This document shows positions 1-8,955 of a DNA stretch of 64,000 nucleotides, piece by piece (position 1 is the stretch's first letter; each line of letters opens with the position of its first letter). The notes below the pieces were generated by a model. The model saw nothing but the letters and a program-made list of their open reading frames with translations. It was not told the DNA's origin and ran no database searches. Made by a program: the position numbers and the translations under genes. Source of the DNA: an uncultured Rhodospirillales bacterium (GTDB lineage: Bacteria; Pseudomonadota; Alphaproteobacteria; ATCC43930; CGMCC-115725); the NCBI GenBank assembly GCA_903828515.1, contig CAIKMD010000003.1, positions 434,001 through 498,000 of the forward strand, read 5' to 3'.

Positions 1-543
1 GCCGTCGCTGATAAAGGCGTTGCCCTTGCTGTCGAAGGCGACGTCGGTCGGCTGGCGGAACTGGCTGGCGACGGCGGGCAGCGGCGGGTTGGGATGTTTC
101 AGCGGGCCGGTATCTTCGTCCGAGGCCTCGGCCTTGCGGCCGAACACCATGTCCACGAGCCCATTGGGCCGGAACTTCACGATCATGTTCGAGCCTTTGT
201 CGACGGCCCAGATATTGTCGTGCGGATCGGCCTTGATGCCGTGCGCGAAGGACCAGGCGTAGAGGTTCTTGCCGATCTCGCGCACGAACTTGCCGCTGGC
301 GTCGAATTCGAGCAGTTGCGCCGCGGTCTCGGCGAAAGCCGGCCCGACGCTCGAGCCGCCGCGCGAGAACACGAAGACATGACCCTTCGAGTTGACGGTA
401 ACCGCCGAGGCCTCGCCGAGATACATGTTGGTCGGCAGTTTCAGGAAGTCCGGGACGGAATCATAGGGGATTTCGGGAATGGCCTGCTGGGCGCGGGCGA
501 GCGGCGCGGCCAACAGAAATAGCGCAATGAGCAAGTATCGCAT
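1..543 (-). CDS. Secreted NHL-repeat / six-bladed beta-propeller protein (partial, C-terminus outside window)
   Basis: This reading frame is open from an ATG at 543 to the window edge, giving 181 codons without a stop. It begins with a clear signal peptide (hydrophobic stretch LLIALFLLAAPLARAQ). Propeller-type strand motifs follow: an AVTVNSKGHVFVFSR segment, a GIKADPHDNIWAVDKGSN segment, and a QPTDVAFDSKGNAFISDG segment at the edge. These D-x-x-G-N-hydrophobic repeats are typical of NHL/SMP-30-like propellers and of peptidyl-hydroxyglycine alpha-amidating-lyase-like proteins, so a periplasmic binding or lyase role is possible, but no substrate can be read. A good ribosome site (GGAGGAG) lies 8-10 bases upstream. 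The gene diverges from the SDR gene across a 192-base gap. Confidence 0.8.
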   Translation of the reverse strand, partial: MRYLLIALFLLAAPLARAQQAIPEIPYDSVPDFLKLPTNMYLGEASAVTVNSKGHVFVFSRGGSSVGPAFAETAAQLLEFDASGKFVREIGKNLYAWSFAHGIKADPHDNIWAVDKGSNMIVKFRPNGLVDMVFGRKAEASDEDTGPLKHPNPPLPAVASQFRQPTDVAFDSKGNAFISDG

Positions 544-564
544 CGGCGTTTCTCCTCCGGGGTG

Positions 565-589
565 CCGGGCGATCGTTATCGCCGCCCGG
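565..589. repeat. Inverted repeat in leader of the propeller gene
   Basis: CCGGGCG (565-571) and CGCCCGG (583-589) form a perfect 7-bp dyad around an 11-base spacer. It lies 21 bases upstream of the propeller gene's start, in what would be its 5' leader, and could be a leader hairpin or an operator. Only the symmetry is seen; a function is not supported. Confidence 0.4.
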
Positions 590-735
590 ACATGTCTTGG
601 CGTCATTCTGATGGCGCGACGCGCGGTTCGGCAAGACCTATGTAACCGTATTAAAGTCGTTAGCGACGGCGCATCATTTGTCCGTTGCTAAGCTCGCGCT
701 GGATCGGCGCATCGACCGGCAGGAAAGGATTGACC

Positions 736-1497
736 ATGGATCTGCAGCTCACGGGTAAACGCGCCATCGTCACGGGCGGCGGGCGCGGTATCGGCAAGGC
801 GATCGCGCGGCAACTCGCTGAGGAAGGCGTCGACGTCGTTATCGCCGCGCGCGGCAAAGAACAGCTTGAAGCGACGGCCAAGGAAATCGCCACTGCCACC
901 GGTCGCCGGATCGTGCCGATCGTGGCCGATATGGGCGACGACGCGGCAGTCGCGCGGCTGGTCGCGGCGGCGGTTCAGGAATTGGGCGGCATCGACATTC
1001 TCGTCAACAACGCGGCGGCGCCCGGCGGTACGGTGCCGTCGGCGAAAATCGAACAGGTCGCCGCCGAGAACCTGCTGTTCGACGTCAACGTCAAGGTGGC
1101 CGGCTATATGCGGGCCGCGCGGGCGGCGGCGCCGTTCATGGTGGCGAGCGGCTGGGGGCGCATCATCAGTATCGGCGGCGGCGCGGCCCGGCGTTCGGGC
1201 AATTACATCGCCTCGATCCGCAATGCGGCGGTTTCGTCGCTGACCAAGAACCTCGCCGATGAACTGGGCGCCAAAGGCGTTAACGTCGTAGCGATCCATC
1301 CCGGCACGACCCGCGCCGGGCAGACGATCGCGCCGGCGGATGAGGTGCGGTTGACCGCCTCGGTTAGTATCGGACGGCTGATCGACGCAACCGAGATCGC
1401 CTTTCTCGTGGCGTTCCTGGCGTCGCCGAAGAGCATCGCGATCAACGGCGAAACGATCGCGGCCGGTGGCGGCACGCTCGGCCCGATCTATTATTGA
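736..1497 (+). CDS. Short-chain dehydrogenase/reductase (SDR), atypical active site
   Basis: The 253-residue protein has the SDR Rossmann signature TGGGRGIG near residue 13, the NNA motif (VNNAAAPGG, about residue 92), and the usual SDR length. The start at 736 is chosen because AGGAAAGG sits 8 bases before it; an in-frame ATG at 685 has no ribosome site and would add 17 unlikely residues. The family reduces or oxidises alcohol/ketone groups with NAD(P)H in the cytoplasm. The expected Tyr-x-x-x-Lys is altered: Tyr157 is followed by IASIRN rather than x-x-x-Lys, so the usual catalytic lysine is absent at that spacing. The substrate is unknown. Confidence 0.85.
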   Translation: MDLQLTGKRAIVTGGGRGIGKAIARQLAEEGVDVVIAARGKEQLEATAKEIATATGRRIVPIVADMGDDAAVARLVAAAVQELGGIDILVNNAAAPGGTVPSAKIEQVAAENLLFDVNVKVAGYMRAARAAAPFMVASGWGRIISIGGGAARRSGNYIASIRNAAVSSLTKNLADELGAKGVNVVAIHPGTTRAGQTIAPADEVRLTASVSIGRLIDATEIAFLVAFLASPKSIAINGETIAAGGGTLGPIYY

Positions 1498-1659
1498 ACG
1501 CTGGCGTCTATCCGGCGTCTATATGGAATTCCTATTTTTTGCCGGCGGAAACCACCTCGATTTTTAATGTCCGGGTGTCCCAATGGTGGAGAGCGACCAC
1601 GAGCATGACGGCTGGTTCGTCGAGCAACGGAGCGTGGCGCTCGTGAAGGCAGGATTCGG

Positions 1660-3543
1660 ATGGTTCAAGGAATGGCGCCGGAACGACCGGAGACGTCGCG
1701 TCGCGCGCTGATTCTCGGCGCGCTCGGCATCGTCTATGGCGATATCGGGACCTCGCCGCTTTATACGGTCAAGCAGTGCTTCGACAGCATCGGGTCCTTA
1801 TCCCCGACGGTCATCTACGGCGTGTTGTCGTTGATCGCCTGGTCGCTGCTGAGCGTCGTCACCTTCAAATACGTGATCGTCATCATGCGTTCGGATAATC
1901 GCGGCGAAGGCGGCATCCTGGCGTTGACCGCCCTGGCGCTGCGCACGACGAGCCGCACCGGACGCCGCCATCGCTGGATTCTTTGTGCCGGGCTGGTCGG
2001 GGCGGCGCTGTTCTATGGCGACGGCGTGATCACCCCGGCCATCTCGGTGCTGAGCGCCGTCGAGGGATTGAAGATCGCCACACCGGTATTCGAGCCTTAT
2101 ATCCTGCCGATTACCATCGGCCTGCTCCTCGCGCTGTTCCTGTTCCAAAGCCGTGGCACCGCTCTGGTCGGCGGCTTGTTCGGTCCGATCATGGCCGTCT
2201 GGTTCGTCGTCATCGGGGCGCTGGGCGCCGCCGAGATCGCCAAAGAGCCCCACATCCTCCTATCGCTCAATCCTTATTACGGGATCAGGCTGCTGATCGA
2301 TGCGCCGTGGCCCGGCTTTATCCTGCTCGGCGCCGTCGTGCTGGCGGTGACCGGCGCCGAGGCGCTCTATGCCGATATGGGCCATTTCGGCCGGCGGCCG
2401 ATCCGCATTGCCTGGCTGCGTTTCGTCTTCCCGGCGCTCATCCTCAACTATCTCGGTCAAGGCGCGCTGTTGATCGCGCAACCCGACGCGCTCGAAAGCC
2501 CGTTCTATCGGCTGGCACCCGATTGGGCGTTGCTTCCCCTGGTCATGCTGGCCGCGGCGGCAACCATCATTGCCTCGCAAGCGGTGATTACCGGCGCTTT
2601 CTCAATGACCAATCAGGCGGTGCAACTGGGTTACTTGCCGCGCCTGTCCATTCGACACACCTCGGAACAGACCGTCGGCCAGATTTATGTCCCGGGCGTG
2701 AATTTGCTTCTGCTCGTCGCCGTCATGGGATTGGTTCTCGGCTTCAAATCGTCGGACAATCTGGGCTCGGCCTATGGCATCGCCGTCACCGGGACGATGT
2801 CGCTGACGACCATTCTCGCGCTCGTCTATACGATCACCGTGTTGAAGTGGAACCGAACGCTGGCGGCGCTGCTCTTCGGTTTCTTTCTCGTCGTCGATTT
2901 GGCCTTCTTCACGTCCAACATGATGAAGATCGAACAGGGAGGCTGGGTCCCGCTCGGTATCGCGGTCTTTGTCTTCACCGTGATGTGGTCCTGGATCAGC
3001 GGCCGCAAATCCATCACCAAGGAACACGCGCGACTATCGATGCCGCTCGCGCTCTTCCTGCAGGGCAAGGGCCCCGTGAGCTGCCTTCGGGTGCCGGGCA
3101 CGGCGGTCTTCATGACCAGCGATGTCGCCAGCGTCCCGACGGCGCTCCTGCACAATCTCAAGCACAACAAGGCGCTGCACGAACGCGTCGTCCTGATGAA
3201 CGTCCGGACCGAGGACATCCCGCGCGTGGCGCTCGATCGGCGCATCGAGGTGACGGCGCTCGATCATAATTTCTTCATCGTGAAACTCGATTACGGCTTC
3301 ATGGACGAACCGAACATTCCGCTTGCCTTGGCGGCGTGCGGGACGAAGGAATTTTCATTCGACCCGATGAAGACGTCGTATTTTCTCGGCAACGAAAAGA
3401 TCGTGGTCAAACACCACTCCGCGTTCACGCGATGGCTTCGGCACATCTTCGTTGCCATGGCCAATACGACGCTCAACGCGACGGAGTATTTCCGCATTCC
3501 CGTCAACCGCGTGATCGAACTCGGCGGCCAGATCGAAATCTGA
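1660..3543 (+). CDS. kup: Low-affinity potassium transporter Kup
   Basis: This 627-residue integral membrane protein imports K+ with protons across the inner membrane. The Kup/HAK/KT signature is plain: ALGIVYGDIGTSPLYT near residue 20, then about twelve hydrophobic segments through residue 450 and a soluble C-terminal domain that ends NRVIELGGQIEI. Length matches the family (about 620-630). Two starts are possible, 1660 and 1672; 1660 has GGATTCGG just upstream. The gene stands alone, with the luciferase-like gene converging on it 3 bases after its stop. The C-terminal domain contains a HH-type segment (VVKHHSAFTRW) usual for bacterial Kup. Confidence 0.95.
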   Translation: MVQGMAPERPETSRRALILGALGIVYGDIGTSPLYTVKQCFDSIGSLSPTVIYGVLSLIAWSLLSVVTFKYVIVIMRSDNRGEGGILALTALALRTTSRTGRRHRWILCAGLVGAALFYGDGVITPAISVLSAVEGLKIATPVFEPYILPITIGLLLALFLFQSRGTALVGGLFGPIMAVWFVVIGALGAAEIAKEPHILLSLNPYYGIRLLIDAPWPGFILLGAVVLAVTGAEALYADMGHFGRRPIRIAWLRFVFPALILNYLGQGALLIAQPDALESPFYRLAPDWALLPLVMLAAAATIIASQAVITGAFSMTNQAVQLGYLPRLSIRHTSEQTVGQIYVPGVNLLLLVAVMGLVLGFKSSDNLGSAYGIAVTGTMSLTTILALVYTITVLKWNRTLAALLFGFFLVVDLAFFTSNMMKIEQGGWVPLGIAVFVFTVMWSWISGRKSITKEHARLSMPLALFLQGKGPVSCLRVPGTAVFMTSDVASVPTALLHNLKHNKALHERVVLMNVRTEDIPRVALDRRIEVTALDHNFFIVKLDYGFMDEPNIPLALAACGTKEFSFDPMKTSYFLGNEKIVVKHHSAFTRWLRHIFVAMANTTLNATEYFRIPVNRVIELGGQIEI

Positions 3544-3546
3544 TTC

Positions 3547-4584
3547 TTAGGCCGCTTGCGCCTGATCCGGATTGAGGTGCCGCAATCGCGGCGCTACTTC
3601 GTCCATGAACAGCTTCATCGAACGGGCGAGTTTTTCGGGCGTCGCGTAGTCGCGGCCGGCGTGGAACATCAATACGCCGAAGCCGCCGGTCTGTTCGTAG
3701 AAATCCATGATCCGGCGATAGACTGTCTCCGGGCTGCCGACGAAAATGTTGCCGGTGTCGACCAGGTAATCATAGGTGATGTCGTTGAGCGTGCCGCCCT
3801 TCGGGATGCGCTCGACCTGATGGTGCGGGGTGTTGGCGATCTCCCAGGCGATGGTGGTTTCATAGGATTTGCGCATGTCCTCACGCGCGATCGCATCGGT
3901 CTCGGCGACATAGATGACGCGCGTCGCATGAAGATCGCGGCGGCGGATCGGCCGGCCCGCCGCCTTTTGCGCCGCGACCAGCGTGTCGCCCATCATCTTC
4001 AACCGCGACACCGGCATGAAATCGCCGGTCAGCGGCAGCAGACCGAGCTTGCCGGCAAGCTCGGCGGAGGACGGTGTCTTCGACAGGGCGATGGCGACCG
4101 CCGGATGCGGGGTCTGGATCGGTTTCGGAATCGCGACCATGCCCTTGCCGGTCCAGAACGGTCCGTCATAGTCGACGGGCTCGTTGCTGTTCCACAATTT
4201 GAGAATGAGGTCGATTGACGCGTGCATCATGTCGCGCGTCTTCGAGAAATCGAGCCCGCGCTGTTCCATCTGGGTCGGATAGAATCCGAACCCGACGCCG
4301 AGCTGATAGCGGCCCTGGGTCAGGTGATCGCAGGCATTGGCCTCGATGGTGACCTGGAGCGGGTGGTAATAGGCCAGGGGCCGTACCGCAGAGCCGAGCT
4401 TGATCTTGTTGGTGACGGCGGCGGCCTTGCAGATGATGAGTTCGGCTGGCGTCTGGTGTTCGCTGATCCAGGCTTCGCTGAGGCCGAGCTTGTCGGCGAC
4501 CTCGATTTCTGCGATGTCGTGCGCCCAGGTGTCGGCAAGGACGCGGCTCGGCCGCCGGCTATTGGAAAAAAGTCCGAACTCCAT
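3547..4584 (-). CDS. LLM-class flavin-dependent monooxygenase (bacterial luciferase-like)
   Basis: The 345-residue sequence starts MEFGLFSNSRR and has the TIM-barrel pattern of luciferase-like monooxygenases: AEIEVADKLGLSEAWISEHQ, then LGSAVRPLAYYHPL, then LTQGRYQLGVGFGFYPTQ. These FMNH2-dependent enzymes oxidise small organic substrates and need a separate flavin reductase, which is not obvious here. It is the last gene of a minus-strand run (acyl-CoA-dehydrogenase-like, VOC, amidohydrolase, PNPOx-like, then this one) with gaps of only 16-63 bases, so it is probably co-transcribed. Its substrate is unknown. GGGAGCGAG precedes the ATG. Confidence 0.88.
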   Translation of the reverse strand: MEFGLFSNSRRPSRVLADTWAHDIAEIEVADKLGLSEAWISEHQTPAELIICKAAAVTNKIKLGSAVRPLAYYHPLQVTIEANACDHLTQGRYQLGVGFGFYPTQMEQRGLDFSKTRDMMHASIDLILKLWNSNEPVDYDGPFWTGKGMVAIPKPIQTPHPAVAIALSKTPSSAELAGKLGLLPLTGDFMPVSRLKMMGDTLVAAQKAAGRPIRRRDLHATRVIYVAETDAIAREDMRKSYETTIAWEIANTPHHQVERIPKGGTLNDITYDYLVDTGNIFVGSPETVYRRIMDFYEQTGGFGVLMFHAGRDYATPEKLARSMKLFMDEVAPRLRHLNPDQAQAA

Positions 4585-4626
4585 GCTCGCTCCCGCTGAT
4601 CGCCCGACGCCGAATTATTCCGGAAA

Positions 4627-5064
4627 TCAGGGCAGCTTCAAGGCCTCGCCGTCGAGATCCTCGGCGCGGTCGATTTTGACCAGGACGGCGAAGCCCTTTT
4701 TCTGCGGATCGCGATCCTTCTCGGGCTGAATGAGGCGCTTCCAGATCTCGTCATAGATGGCGCCCGATTTGTGGATCGTCGCGGTCCCGAAGAAACGCGC
4801 GACGCCGCCCTTGGGCAGCATGCCGTTTTCCCGCAGCTGGCTTTTGCGCAAATAGAAGGTGAGCTTCGAGCCGTCCTTGAGGGCCGCGTTGGTACTGCCG
4901 TGGCCGCGCTCCCACAGACTGAGATGCTCGTCGTCAAACACCTGGGCGCTGCCGCGCGGACTGACCTGCGCGAAGCCGTTCGGCAATGCGGAGGCGACTA
5001 GCACGACATTGGCCGGGAATGCGGTGTCGATGTGCTCGCGGAGGGAATTCGGAATCTTCGCCAT
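4627..5064 (-). CDS. Pyridoxamine 5'-phosphate oxidase-like (split-barrel flavin-binding) protein
   Basis: The 145-residue protein begins MAKIPNSLREHIDTAF and has the split-barrel FMN-binding pattern (VLVASALPNGFAQVSPRGSAQVFDDEHLSLW, then FYLRKSQL). The PRGSAQV/LWERG layout is typical of short PNPOx-like proteins that bind FMN, F420 or heme rather than of true PdxH. It is probably a small flavin reductase or oxidoreductase. Its position 42 bases before the luciferase-like gene makes it a candidate flavin partner, which is an inference. The length (140-150) is normal for the family. Confidence 0.8.
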   Translation of the reverse strand: MAKIPNSLREHIDTAFPANVVLVASALPNGFAQVSPRGSAQVFDDEHLSLWERGHGSTNAALKDGSKLTFYLRKSQLRENGMLPKGGVARFFGTATIHKSGAIYDEIWKRLIQPEKDRDPQKKGFAVLVKIDRAEDLDGEALKLP

Positions 5065-5080
5065 CTTCGATCTTTCCTGG

Positions 5081-6586
5081 TTACGACTTTTCGTTTTCGA
5101 GGCCCGGTGGCGGCTTCAGCGGGGATTTGGCATAGAGCCAGTTGCGCGATTCGATCGCGAGCTTGCGCACGTGCTTTTCCTGCGCCTGATCGACCAGTCT
5201 GCCGTTGAACTTCATCGCTTTGCCGTTGACGAACACGGCGTCGACGCAGCTCGTGTCGGCTGCCATCACGATCGCGGCGGCCGGGTCGTTGACCGGGAAA
5301 TAATTGAGGCTGTTCATGCGCAGCATCACGATATCGGCGAACTTGCCGGGCGTGAGGGTCCCGATCTTGCCGTCGAGTCCGACCGGTGCCGCGCCCGCGA
5401 CCGTCGCCATCTCAAGAATCTTTCGGATCGGAATTGCGGTGGCGCTGTTGAAGGATTGCGGCGGGTTGGGGGCCGGTGCGTTCGGGTCGGGCGGGTTGGC
5501 GGCGGCAAAGCGCGCCGCGCCCAAGGTTCCGCGCATCACCGAGAACATGTCGCCGGGCCCGAAAGCCTCGGTGTCGGGCGAGAGGCTCGGCGTGATCCCG
5601 TGTGCCATGAGCCGCATCGTCGCCGGGGCCGGACCGCGCCAGGGCGGATGCCATTCCTCGCCCGAGGGTGAGACCGAGGTGGTGCAGCCGGTGTCCTTGA
5701 TCGCCTCGATTTCGGCATCGGTCGCGGTCAACAGATGGACCCAGGTGATGTCGGGCCCGAGCAGCTTGCCGTTCGCCATTTCGAGGATCGGCCCGCCGCC
5801 GCTGACATGCATCGTGGTGTGCAGGCCGAGATCGCGCGCGGTGGCGAGGTCCCGCTTCACCTGATCCATCACCGCGAAGGTCGGCCCGCGTCCGGCCATC
5901 TGCATGGTGACGAGCCCGCTATCGCTCGAGAAATATTGTTTGCGCACACGGCGAATGTCGTCGGGTAGGTCGAGGGTGCTTTTCTGGAGCCAAGCCGCCG
6001 GGTTGGGCGTTTGCGGCCAGCCCATGGCGAAGACGCAGCGCGCGCCGGAATCTTTCAGCGCCTTTACCGACGCATCGGCATGCGCCGGCGTATTCATGAT
6101 ATGCGCCCAATCGAGCATCGTGGTGACGCCACCATCGAGCGCGGCAAGCCGGCCGAGCAGCGTGCCGGCATAGACGTCCTCGGGCCGGTAATTGGTGCCG
6201 AAGAAGCCGAACATGTTCTTGAGGTAATCCTGGAACGGCCAATCGACCGCGAGCTGGCGCACCTGCGATTGCCAGGTATGGCGGTGACTGTCGATGAAGC
6301 CGGGGATGACGAGCGAGCCGCTGGCGTCCACCACTTCGGCGCCGCCGGCCGAAATGTTCGGCGCGACGGAGGCGATGACGCCGTTATCGATCAGGATGTC
6401 GGCGCGCAGATCGCCGAGCCGCGGATCCATCGTCATGACATAGCCGCCGCGCAGCAGGATGCGCTTGCCGCGCGGCGCGGCGGCCTGCGCCGATGTCGCG
6501 CCGATGCCGGTTGCCGCGACGCCACTCACCAGCGCTGCGCCACCCAATCCGCCGATACGCAAAAAATCACGCCGATCGATCGTCAT
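5081..6586 (-). CDS. Tat-exported amidohydrolase (AtzA/cytosine-deaminase-like)
   Basis: The 501-residue protein opens with a twin-arginine signal (DRRDFLRIGG, then a hydrophobic, alanine-rich stretch ending near residue 36). An amidohydrolase fold follows: the composite beta-sandwich N-part, the metal motif SHRHTW (about residue 101), a later HV pair (TTMHVSGGG), and the catalytic Asp region SPDTEAF. The C-terminal GKIGTLTPGKFADIVML is the usual closing motif of the deaminase/chlorohydrolase branch. It probably hydrolyses a C-N bond in a cyclic or amide substrate in the periplasm. It sits 16 bases before the PNPOx-like gene in the same operon. The exact substrate cannot be read. Confidence 0.88.
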   Translation of the reverse strand: MTIDRRDFLRIGGLGGAALVSGVAATGIGATSAQAAAPRGKRILLRGGYVMTMDPRLGDLRADILIDNGVIASVAPNISAGGAEVVDASGSLVIPGFIDSHRHTWQSQVRQLAVDWPFQDYLKNMFGFFGTNYRPEDVYAGTLLGRLAALDGGVTTMLDWAHIMNTPAHADASVKALKDSGARCVFAMGWPQTPNPAAWLQKSTLDLPDDIRRVRKQYFSSDSGLVTMQMAGRGPTFAVMDQVKRDLATARDLGLHTTMHVSGGGPILEMANGKLLGPDITWVHLLTATDAEIEAIKDTGCTTSVSPSGEEWHPPWRGPAPATMRLMAHGITPSLSPDTEAFGPGDMFSVMRGTLGAARFAAANPPDPNAPAPNPPQSFNSATAIPIRKILEMATVAGAAPVGLDGKIGTLTPGKFADIVMLRMNSLNYFPVNDPAAAIVMAADTSCVDAVFVNGKAMKFNGRLVDQAQEKHVRKLAIESRNWLYAKSPLKPPPGLENEKS

Positions 6587-6629
6587 GCTGTTTCCCCCTG
6601 AAGTTTTATCGTCGCGCCTTGTGACGCGA

Positions 6630-7613
6630 TTATTTTTCCGGAAAGCCCGGAGCCGTCACGTCGTTCTTCCACATCGCGGGCGGCGTATCGCCCTGTTCGG
6701 GCCGCGCCTTCCACGCCGAGCCGTAGAAACTCGGGTCCTCGCCAGGGCGGAATTTGCGCGCCGTCCAATTGTCGTCGACGCAATCCATGTCGGAATAGGC
6801 TTCCGCCAATCCGCCGGCCGGGTTCCAGATGTACCAGGAGAAAGTCGAGCTCACGTTGTGGCGCAGGGGCCCGACATTGGTTTTCCAGCCGCCTTTTTCG
6901 ACCTGCGTGCCGAGGAACATCACGTCGTCGAAATCGCGAAACTCGTAAGCGACGTGCTGAAACCCGCGATGCTTGCCGCCGTTGAGCAGCAGCGAATGAT
7001 GATCCCACGACCCGGCACAGCGCATGAAGAGCCCGCCCTTGGTCATGTCGTCGGTGATCTTGAAGCCCAGACGTTCGGTATAGAATTTGGCGAGGCTCGG
7101 AATGTCGCCCGGCGACCAATAGACGACATGGCCCATGCGATAGGGGCTGACGGTCTTGCGGATCGTGCCCTCGGCCACGCGGTTGCGGCGGCCGAAATTG
7201 AGGACCGAGTTGGTGTCGGGAAACGGCGTCGATTGCCGCGTGCGCCGCGTCACCATGAAGCCGATGTGATAGCCATTGTCGTCGACCGTGTGCAGCACGC
7301 CCTCATTGTCGGCGCGGACTTCGCGATCCCTGCCGATCTCGGCGCCGATCTGGGCGAGTGTCTCGGCGGTATCGACGCCCCAGACAACTTCGCGCGCGGT
7401 CGAATCGTTCATCTCCGGCCAGTCGAGAGTCACGGCGGGTAGCCCACCATCCTCGGCGCGCCGGATGTGCACGGTCGTCTGGTTGAGCAGGCGGAAATCG
7501 GCGCCATGGGCGCCTTCCTCCAGCAATTCGAGTCCGTAATCTTTATGGAAGCGCGTGGCCAACGCGACATTGGCCGCGCCGTAATAAATCCGCTCGATGC
7601 CGACGATATTCAT
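6630..7613 (-). CDS. VOC-family extradiol-type ring-cleavage dioxygenase (two-domain)
   Basis: The protein is 327 residues from an ATG at 7613, placed 8 bases after GGGGAGG; upstream GTG (7622) and ATG (7619) codons overlap or touch that ribosome site and are less likely. Two vicinal-oxygen-chelate modules are visible: residues ~1-130 (GIERIYYGAANVALATRF) and ~150-290. The second keeps a two-His-one-Glu metal set: His in MGHVVYW, His in GFQHVAYE, and Glu in GLAEAYSDMD. This is the layout of type I extradiol dioxygenases such as BphC or HsaC. Its neighbours are an acyl-CoA-dehydrogenase-like hydroxylase and amidohydrolases, which fits cleavage of a hydroxylated ring compound. The substrate is inferred only as catechol-like. 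Confidence 0.85.
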   Translation of the reverse strand: MNIVGIERIYYGAANVALATRFHKDYGLELLEEGAHGADFRLLNQTTVHIRRAEDGGLPAVTLDWPEMNDSTAREVVWGVDTAETLAQIGAEIGRDREVRADNEGVLHTVDDNGYHIGFMVTRRTRQSTPFPDTNSVLNFGRRNRVAEGTIRKTVSPYRMGHVVYWSPGDIPSLAKFYTERLGFKITDDMTKGGLFMRCAGSWDHHSLLLNGGKHRGFQHVAYEFRDFDDVMFLGTQVEKGGWKTNVGPLRHNVSSTFSWYIWNPAGGLAEAYSDMDCVDDNWTARKFRPGEDPSFYGSAWKARPEQGDTPPAMWKNDVTAPGFPEK

Positions 7614-7676
7614 GGGCATCACCTCCCCGTTGGAGGGAGCTTGCCCATAATCCCACTTCTGATCAAGCGGGGTGGT

Positions 7677-8885
7677 TCAGGGCGGGTCGATCAGGCCCAG
7701 CAAGGTCCAGACTTTGCCCTCGGCGAGCCCCGCCAGTTCCTTGCCGCATTCGCGCAGGACCGTCGGCGTGGTGAGGAAATGCTGCGTCCCAGCATACATA
7801 TCGCGCAGGCATCGCTGCAGCGCACTATCGCGCAAGGCGACCCCGCCGCCCATGCGATAGGCAAAGGTGCACACATCGGCGACCGCGCTGGTGACGTGAT
7901 TGAGCGCGAGGCGGGTTAGCGTCATCTGGCGCTTTGTCATCGCGTCGCCGCGATCGAGCGTGGCCTGGACCTCGCCCCAGGCCTCGTAGACGAAAGCCCG
8001 CGCCGCGCGCAGTTTTGCCTCGGCCTCGCCATAGCCCTCCTGGAAATGATCGGTCTCGCCGAGCGGTGGCAGGAAGCCGCGTCTTGGTGACTTGGCGCGG
8101 GCGAGCGTCGCCACCTCGTCGAGCGCATGTCGTCCGACGCCCAGGGCAAAGCCGCTATGGCCGATCGAGGTCATCGCGAGCAATCCGATGCGATAAAAGC
8201 TGCCGCCCTGAATGGGGTTTGTCTCGGTCGGCGAATGGGTAAAGGCGTCGGGCACGAACACGTCGTCGATCGTGTAATCGATGCTGCCGGTCGCCCTGAG
8301 CCCCAACACGTTCCAATTGCCGTCGAGCCGCGCCTCGCTCACCGGCACGATCATGGTGCGGTATTCGGGCTGTTTGGTGCCGGGGATCAGACGGGGCGAT
8401 CCGTTCTCGATCACCATCGCGCCGGTGTGAATGTAGGTCGCGTGTTTGAGACCACTGGCATACCCCCACTTGCCGGTGAGGCGATAGCCGTCGCCCTCGA
8501 CGAACGCGCGGCCGTTGGGGCCGCCTTGTCCCGCGACGATGGCGGTCTCGGTGCCGAACAATTCCTGCGCCGTCGCCGGCGGCAGATAGGCGGCTGCTGC
8601 GCCGGTGCAGATTTGCGTCGCCATCAGTACCCAGCCGGTCGAGCCGTCGGCATGGCTCACCGCCTCGACGAGCTTTAGTGCCTCGACGGTGTCGACCTCG
8701 GCGCCACCGAAGCAGCGCGGGATCAGCATGTGGAACAAGCCGCTCGCTTTGAGCGCGGCAATGGTCTCGGGCACCAGCATGCCGGCGGACTCGTTGCGTG
8801 TAGCGTTCGCGCTGAACAGCGGCGCTAATTCCCGCGCCTTGACCATCAAGCCGGCCGCGGTCGGTTGATCGACGTTTTCTCCCAT
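7677..8885 (-). CDS. Acyl-CoA dehydrogenase-fold flavin monooxygenase (HsaA/DszC-like)
   Basis: The 402-residue protein starts at the ATG at 8885 (MGENVDQPTAAGL); an upstream TTG is in frame but unsupported. Features of the family include LFHMLIPRCFGGAEVDTVEAL, GSTGWVLMATQI, GGPNGRAFVEGDGYRLTGKW, and a C-terminal helical bundle. The absence of a catalytic Glu context and the match to the group-D hydroxylase pattern (PNGRA...GYRLTGKW...SG) favour a reduced-flavin-dependent oxygenase over a true dehydrogenase. Such enzymes hydroxylate aromatic or sulfur/nitrogen heterocycles. It is the first gene of the minus-strand operon and diverges from the decarboxylase-type gene at 8956. Confidence 0.82.
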   Translation of the reverse strand: MGENVDQPTAAGLMVKARELAPLFSANATRNESAGMLVPETIAALKASGLFHMLIPRCFGGAEVDTVEALKLVEAVSHADGSTGWVLMATQICTGAAAAYLPPATAQELFGTETAIVAGQGGPNGRAFVEGDGYRLTGKWGYASGLKHATYIHTGAMVIENGSPRLIPGTKQPEYRTMIVPVSEARLDGNWNVLGLRATGSIDYTIDDVFVPDAFTHSPTETNPIQGGSFYRIGLLAMTSIGHSGFALGVGRHALDEVATLARAKSPRRGFLPPLGETDHFQEGYGEAEAKLRAARAFVYEAWGEVQATLDRGDAMTKRQMTLTRLALNHVTSAVADVCTFAYRMGGGVALRDSALQRCLRDMYAGTQHFLTTPTVLRECGKELAGLAEGKVWTLLGLIDPP

Positions 8886-8955
8886 CGGCAAAGTTTAGCA
8901 GATCGCTCCCGCCGTGCTAGCATCGCGGCGATCGACAAGGGATCGAGGGAGGACC

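Noticed and set aside
1525-1540. GGAATTCC followed by TATTTTTT as a terminator after the SDR gene
   Set aside because: The palindrome has no loop and would not form a stable hairpin.
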